Assembly (NCBI GenBank): GCA_022706165.1 | Contig: JAKJDA010000065.1 | Span: forward strand, 298-10,740 | DNA length: 10,443 nt | Source: Candidatus Hydrogenedentota bacterium | Lineage (GTDB): Bacteria; Hydrogenedentota; Hydrogenedentia; Hydrogenedentales; SLHB01 | Direction of reading: 5' to 3' | Shown here: piece after piece, positions 7,194-10,443 of the stretch | How the letters are laid out: every line of letters starts with the position of its first letter | How positions within the stretch are numbered: the stretch's first letter is position 1 | Notes under the pieces: model-generated | Database searches by the model: none | The model's input: the letters and a program-made list of their open reading frames with translations, nothing else | Told to the model about the DNA's origin: nothing | Translations under genes and position numbers: made by a program

Positions 7194-8514
7194 ATGCTAC
7201 GCGCCGCTCTCGAACGCGCCCGCGCCCAGCGCGACGCGCATCTGGATGAACTGAAAGCCTTTGCGTCCATTCCCAGCGTCTCCACCCTTTCTGCCCACCG
7301 GGAGGATGTCCTTCAGGCGGCGCAGTGGCTCAAGGATCGCTTGGACTCCCTTGCGATGACCCGCGTGCGGATCGTTCCCACATTGGGGCATCCCATCGTG
7401 ACGGCCGAATGGCTCGGCGCGCCGGGCAAACCCACGCTCCTCGTCTACGGCCACTACGACGTCCAGCCCGTTGATCCTCTGAATGAATGGGAGTCGGGTC
7501 CGTTTGAGCCGTCGGAGCGCGACGGCTACCTCTACGCGCGCGGCGTGTCAGACATGAAAGGCCAGATCGTCGCGTTTTTGCGTGCGCTCGACGCGATCAA
7601 GGCGCAAGGGCCGTATCCCGTCAATCTCAAGTTTTTGCTCGAAGGCGAAGAGGAGATCGGCTCGCCGAATCTCGAAGCCTTCGTCGATGCGCACCGCGAC
7701 GCGCTCGGCTGCGACGCTGTGCATCGTCTATGCCCTGCGGGGGCTGGCCTATTTCGAGGTGGAACTGCATGGTCCCGCGAAAGACCTGCATTCCGGCACC
7801 TTTGGCGGCGTCGTGCACAACCCCGTGCAAGCGCTCTGCGAACTCATCGCGGGCATGCACGATGAAAAAGGACGCGTGACCTTGCCGGGTTTCTACGATC
7901 GCGTGCGCGCGCTCGATCAGGAGGAACGCGACATGCTCGCGCGCCTGCCCTGCGGCGACGAAGTGTGGAAACAACTTACAGGCGTGAAAGAACTGTGGAG
8001 CGGCGAGGAAGGCTACACGGCCACCGAACGCGTGGGCGCGCGCCCGACGCTCGAAGTCAACGGCATCTGGGGCGGATTTACCGGCGAAGGCAGCAAGACA
8101 GTCCTGCCCGCAAAAGCCACCGCAAAAATATCGACGCGCCTCGTGCCCGATCAGGAACCGTCCGAGATACGCGACATGCTGTGCGAGTACCTCCGCACGC
8201 ACGCTCCGAATACCGTCACGTGGGAAGTGCGCGAGCATTCGCACGGCTACGGCTCGGTGATGGACCGTACGTCGCCCACGATGAAGGCCGCTGTCGAAGC
8301 CCTCAAATCCGTCTTCGGCAAAGAGCCGCTGTTCCGTCGCGAAGGCGGCAGCGTCCCCATCGTCGCCATGATGCAACAAAAACTCGGCGTCGACTCCGTC
8401 ATGCTCGGCTTCTCCCTCCCCGGCGACGGCATCCACGGCCCCAACGAACGCCAACACCTCGCGACGTGGTTCAAGGGGATTGACACATACATTCATTTCT
8501 TGATGAGTTTGTAA
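7194..8514 (+). pseudogene. M20 family dipeptidase, disrupted by an internal deletion and frameshift
   Basis: An M20 metallopeptidase (dipeptidase/CNDP2-like) gene that no longer reads through. It begins at ATG 7194, with AAGGA at 7184-7188, 5 nt upstream. The first part is normal up to L-G-C-D-A (residue 175, about 7718): Y-G-H-Y-D-V-Q-P (85-92, Zn ligand H87), G-V-S-D-M-K-G (117-123, bridging D120), E-G-E-E-E-I-G-S (150-157). The family then resumes in a different frame from about 7714: T-L-C-I-V-Y-A-L-R-G, K-D-L-H-S-G-T-F-G-G, V-N-G-I-W-G-G-F, and G-D-G-I-H-G-P-N-E with the C-terminal His ligand, to TAA at 8514. In intact relatives about 14 residues lie between these parts, including the V-I-S-D segment whose Asp is a zinc ligand. 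They are missing, so a simple base-calling slip does not explain the lesion. Restoring about 44 nt would give about 455 codons, the usual family length. The unshifted frame would end at 7865 as a truncated protein. Confidence 0.88.
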
Positions 8515-8532
8515 GAGAGAAGATTAAAGACT

Positions 8533-8564
8533 GGGGAAACCCTTCTTGTAAGAAGGGTTTCCCC
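8533..8564. terminator. Perfect 32-nt palindromic hairpin after the M20 pseudogene
   Basis: Left arm GGGGAAACCCTTCTT (8533-8547), 2-nt loop GT, right arm AAGAAGGGTTTCCCC (8550-8564): 15 bp without mismatch. It starts 18 nt after the M20 stop codon, so a terminator role is plausible, but no T-run follows on the plus strand. It shares its architecture and the CTGGGG-AAACC core with the palindrome at 9285-9316, which marks it as a member of a repeat family. Confidence 0.65.
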
Positions 8565-8691
8565 AAGACCCCTTCCCAAGAACTTTTGAGGGCGCTCCGC
8601 GCTTGGAAGGTTAGTCAGGGCTGTCGCACCCCCCAAAAAAGACCAAGCAAAATTGCGCATGAGATACACATGAGAATAGGTGCCGTTGATT

Positions 8692-8867
8692 TCTTTGTAG
8701 CGCCCGGTCTCTGTGCCGGGCGCGCCTTGGGGCGAACGATGAGGGTTACCTGTATCGTCCCGGATCAGAGTAGCCCAAAATGTCCTGCCCCCCCAAACCT
8801 GCCTAGCTCATAAATATTGGCTACTGTGCTCAGACACGCCCGGCACAGAGACCGGGCGCTACAAAGA
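8692..8867. repeat. BIME-like element: two inverted REP sequences
   Basis: A 31-nt sequence at 8692-8722 (TCTTTGTAG then CGCCCGGTCTCTGTGCCGGG and CG) recurs as an exact reverse complement at 8837-8867, with 114 nt between. Each arm is itself a hairpin: CGCCCGG pairs with CCGGGCG around TCTCTGTG. Each has GTAG at the outer foot of the stem. GTAG plus a palindrome is the classic layout of REP sequences mobilised by RAYT (REP-associated tyrosine transposase) proteins, and an inverted pair is a BIME. The spacer holds a smaller inverted pair, AGTAGCC (8769-8775) and GGCTACT (8819-8825). No transposase is encoded here, so mobilisation would be in trans. Confidence 0.8.
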
Positions 8868-8968
8868 CAACGCGGATAAAAAAAGCACTGGAGCCTGTAT
8901 GGAAAAGAGGGCACGAGAGTTCGAATGAATCGAAATCCCGATGCGATAAGCCCTCGTCGGTCAATCCG

Positions 8969-8997
8969 TTGCCAAAATGCACACACGCTGCTATGCT
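8969..8997 (+). promoter_or_regulatory. Putative sigma70-type promoter placing the start site at the antitoxin-like ATG
   Basis: TTGCCA (8969-8974) and TATGCT (8992-8997) are 17 nt apart. The -35 matches consensus at 5 of 6 positions, the -10 at 4 of 6. The -10 ends 6 nt before ATG 9004, so transcription would begin at or within a base or two of the start codon. No Shine-Dalgarno sequence lies between. This is the arrangement of a leaderless mRNA. Confidence 0.55.
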
Positions 8998-9003
8998 TGA
9001 CTC

Positions 9004-9267
9004 ATGAAACTGACTGAAGAAGAACAGAACATCCTGAATTCGGTCGAGCGCGATGAATGGCGGTCGGTGCACGGTCTTGCCAAGGAGAAGCGCCGCTACG
9101 AAAACGCCGCCCGCGCAATGTTACGCAAAGACAAACGCGTTAATATCCGCATGACCGAGCGCGACCTTGTTCGTTTTCAGAAGAAGGCCCTTGAAGAAGG
9201 ATTGCCGTACCAAACACTCATCTCGAGCGTTTTACACAAGTACATCAACCAAGTCACAAACGAGTAA
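9004..9267 (+). CDS. CopG-type ribbon-helix-helix antitoxin-like protein, no adjacent toxin
   Basis: An 87-residue small basic/acidic protein. The N-terminal half (1-44) is charged and helical, with E-E-E-Q-N-I-L and E-W-R-S-V. The C-terminal half is a ribbon-helix-helix: strand R-V-N-I-R-M (45-50), helix T-E-R-D-L-V-R-F-Q-K-K-A (51-62), turn E-E-G-L-P-Y-Q (64-70), helix T-L-I-S-S-V-L-H-K-Y-I (71-81). This closely resembles CopG-family antitoxins of type II toxin-antitoxin systems, which bind their own promoter as dimers and neutralise a small RNase-type toxin. No toxin gene fits here: upstream are 136 nt and then a REP, downstream a terminator and a convergent gene. It may be an orphan antitoxin or a plain DNA-binding regulator. 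Base composition is visibly lower in GC than its neighbours, consistent with transfer. Confidence 0.8.
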   Translation: MKLTEEEQNILNSVERDEWRSVHGLAKEKRRYENAARAMLRKDKRVNIRMTERDLVRFQKKALEEGLPYQTLISSVLHKYINQVTNE

Positions 9268-9284
9268 CATCTGCAGAAAAATCT

Positions 9285-9316
9285 GGGGGAAACCTTTTTG
9301 GAAAAAGGTTTCCCCC
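9285..9316. terminator. Perfect 32-nt palindrome, bidirectional terminator
   Basis: Left arm GGGGGAAACCTTTTT (9285-9299), 2-nt loop GG, right arm AAAAAGGTTTCCCCC (9302-9316): 15 bp with no mismatch. On the minus strand it starts 8 nt after the lipoprotein stop and is followed by AGATTTTTCTG, a good intrinsic terminator. On the plus strand it starts 17 nt after the antitoxin-like stop and is followed by GATTTCTTCT, a poorer T-tract. It serves two convergent genes and is related to 8533-8564. Confidence 0.8.
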
Positions 9317-9324
9317 GATTTCTT

Positions 9325-10389
9325 CTAGAAATTGTGTTGATCGATGTTATTCGCGTCGAAGATGATGGGATCGCCGAGGACGATTTCGCCGTCTTTGACG
9401 GTGATGTCGCCGAGGCGTCCGGCTTTGAGGGTGGTGCTGGTCGGGGTGAGTTCGCCGCGGGCGCTGGCGACGGCGGCTTGGACGGCGAGGTAGCCGAGGT
9501 CGACCGCACTCCACAGCACGAACTTCTTCACGACGCCTTGTTTGACGTATTCACGCATCATGTTCGGCGTCGAGAGGCCGGTCAACGTGACCTTGTTGTA
9601 TACGTCCGGCCCGGAGTTGCGGAAGGCTTCCGCCGCACCCGGAAGCGCTACGGAGGTGATGGCAAAGAGCGCCTGCATGTCGGGGTAGGTCTTGAGGCAG
9701 TCCGCCGCAACCTGCATCGCCAAGGCCTTGTCTTCTTCCGAAGCCTTCGGCGTGGGCGACAGGTTTGTCATGCCGGGATACACGGCTTGGCGGTATTTTT
9801 CCATCTCGCCCATCCAGATGTTCTGGTTGGCGGCGGTCAACGAACCGGTCAGGATGACGTACTTCGCGTCTTTGCTGGCGCCTTCCGCGGCGACGTCCAT
9901 CAAGGCCTTCGCCACGCTCTGCGGCGTGCACTGGTTCACGAAGAAATCGCGGGCGTCTTTGCGGGAGTCCGCGTCCCACGACACGACCTTGATACCCTTG
10001 GCGCGGGCGTCGCTCAACACCGTGCTGATCGTTTCCGGGTCATTCGGCGCGATGGCAATCGCGTCGTACTTCTTCGCGATCCACGTCTCGACCATTTGGC
10101 TTTGGACATTGACGTCATTCGTCGTAGGACCGTCGTAGTCGATGGTCACGCCGAGTTCCTTCGCCGCTTCCCGAGCGCCCTTCTCCGTCGCATTGAAGAA
10201 GTCGATCCCCACCAACTTCGGCATCACGCCGATGGTCAACGGTTTCACGGATGTTTGCGGCCCTGGCGGCGCCGCCTCAGGGGCTTTAGGCGCTTCGGGA
10301 CTTGCGGGCGGGACAGGGGCTAGCGTCGGAGCCGGGCTGCATCCCGCCGCCAGCGCGAACAACATCAGCGTAACGATTGCATGTCTCAT
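9325..10389 (-). CDS. LsrB/RhaS-like periplasmic substrate-binding lipoprotein of an ABC transporter
   Basis: A 354-residue periplasmic-binding-protein family lipoprotein (PF13407 type) that captures a sugar-like ligand for an ABC importer. The start ATG 10389-10387 has GGAGG at 10400-10396, 6 nt upstream. The signal peptide ends in a lipobox A-A-G-C17, followed by a Pro/Ala-rich tether (18-48). The mature domain parallels E. coli/Salmonella LsrB along its length: M-P-K-L-V-G-I-D-F-F (56-65), Y-D-G-P-T (85-89), S-W-D-A-D-S (137-142), F-V-N-Q-C-T-P (150-156), N-Q-N-I-W (188-192), A-L-P-G-A-A (248-253), L-S-T-P-N-M-M (272-278) and I-I-F-D-A-N-N-I-D (342-350). LsrB AI-2 contacts K, D, Q, P and A are matched (K58, D139, Q189, P250, A252), but the Asp before Gln is Asn188, as in rhamnose-binding RhaS proteins. 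The ligand is therefore uncertain: rhamnose, AI-2 or another sugar. It is translationally coupled to the upstream gene by an ATGA overlap. Confidence 0.88.
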   Translation of the reverse strand: MRHAIVTLMLFALAAGCSPAPTLAPVPPASPEAPKAPEAAPPGPQTSVKPLTIGVMPKLVGIDFFNATEKGAREAAKELGVTIDYDGPTTNDVNVQSQMVETWIAKKYDAIAIAPNDPETISTVLSDARAKGIKVVSWDADSRKDARDFFVNQCTPQSVAKALMDVAAEGASKDAKYVILTGSLTAANQNIWMGEMEKYRQAVYPGMTNLSPTPKASEEDKALAMQVAADCLKTYPDMQALFAITSVALPGAAEAFRNSGPDVYNKVTLTGLSTPNMMREYVKQGVVKKFVLWSAVDLGYLAVQAAVASARGELTPTSTTLKAGRLGDITVKDGEIVLGDPIIFDANNIDQHNF

Positions 10390-10443
10390 TTGCTTCCTCC
10401 CGTTTTGGCGGCCATCGCTTCGTTAAAAACCGCCGTCGCAATC
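10386..10443 (-). CDS. 3' end of an unidentified gene upstream of the ABC lipoprotein gene
   Basis: Only the last 18 codons are visible: IATAVFNEAMAAKTGGSK, then TGA at 10388-10386. The stop overlaps the lipoprotein start as ATGA, and that gene's GGAGG ribosome binding site is embedded in the Gly-Gly-Ser codons here. This tight coupling argues for a real gene in the same operon. The tail is too short to identify; a transporter component or sugar-catabolic enzyme would fit the context. Confidence 0.6.
   Translation of the reverse strand, partial: IATAVFNEAMAAKTGGSK

Larger units (their letters stand above)
8515..9003. other. Long non-coding stretch with repeats, after the M20 pseudogene
   Basis: About 490 nt without a supportable gene. 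It holds a 32-nt palindrome (8533-8564), an inverted pair of REP elements (8692-8867) and a promoter just before the next gene (8969-8997). Two homopolymer runs stand out: C6A6 at 8629-8640 and C7 at 8788-8794. Base composition looks less GC-rich than in the flanking genes. I recognise no tRNA, rRNA or riboswitch. Confidence 0.7.

Noticed and set aside
7705..7745. Programmed ribosomal frameshift in the M20 gene
   Set aside because: A frameshift alone would not supply the roughly 14 missing residues including a zinc ligand; a deletion explains both.
8692..8867. CRISPR or IS element reading of the inverted repeats
   Set aside because: Only two copies, inverted rather than direct, no transposase frame and no target-site duplication that I can see.
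8586..9072. Small open frames on both strands sharing a V-A-P-G-L-C-A-G-R peptide
   Set aside because: The shared peptide is only the translated REP repeat; no start signals or family resemblance.

Overview
The window is GC-rich, densely coded DNA from what looks like an uncultured Gram-negative bacterium. It holds a class A penicillin-binding protein, a signal-peptide lipoprotein of a sugar-type ABC system, a secreted carboxypeptidase ending in a type I dockerin-like Ca-binding module (repeats of the D-x-D-G...D-V-Q-L-x-I-N-x-A-L type) and a non-HemE URO-D family protein. This mix fits deep-branching, polysaccharide-degrading lineages such as Candidatus Hydrogenedentota. The class A PBP argues against typical Planctomycetes. 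The taxonomic call is inference only.

Layout. 1-107 (minus): 5' end of ispE, with a GTG start and a good ribosome binding site. 222-1310 (plus): URO-D/MtaA-like methyltransferase-fold protein, with a sigma70-like promoter in the divergent intergenic region. 1311-1611: non-coding gap with one imperfect hairpin and a 9-codon mini-ORF. 1612-3870 and 3885-5483 (plus): a cell-envelope pair 14 nt apart, a bifunctional PBP1A-type enzyme followed by an M14 carboxypeptidase with a transthyretin-like domain and a dockerin. 5511-7001 (minus): YihY/BrkB-family membrane protein, convergent with the M14 gene. 7194-8514 (plus): M20 dipeptidase broken by an internal deletion and frameshift. 8515-9324: an accessory-looking island bounded by two related 32-nt palindromes. 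It contains a pair of inverted REP elements (a BIME, 31-nt perfect arms) and a lone ribbon-helix-helix antitoxin-like gene whose promoter suggests a leaderless mRNA. 9325-10389 (minus): LsrB/RhaS-like substrate-binding lipoprotein. 10386-10443 (minus): the last codons of an upstream gene whose TGA overlaps the lipoprotein's ATG.

How the genes work together. The PBP and the M14 enzyme plausibly form an operon for envelope or extracytoplasmic work. The lipoprotein belongs to a transport or catabolic operon that continues beyond the right edge and ends at the palindromic terminator at 9285-9316. The other genes are housekeeping (ispE) or single units. The strongest unusual signals are the disabled M20 gene and the repeat island with the orphan antitoxin-like gene. 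I found no convincing new multi-gene defence or biosynthetic system.
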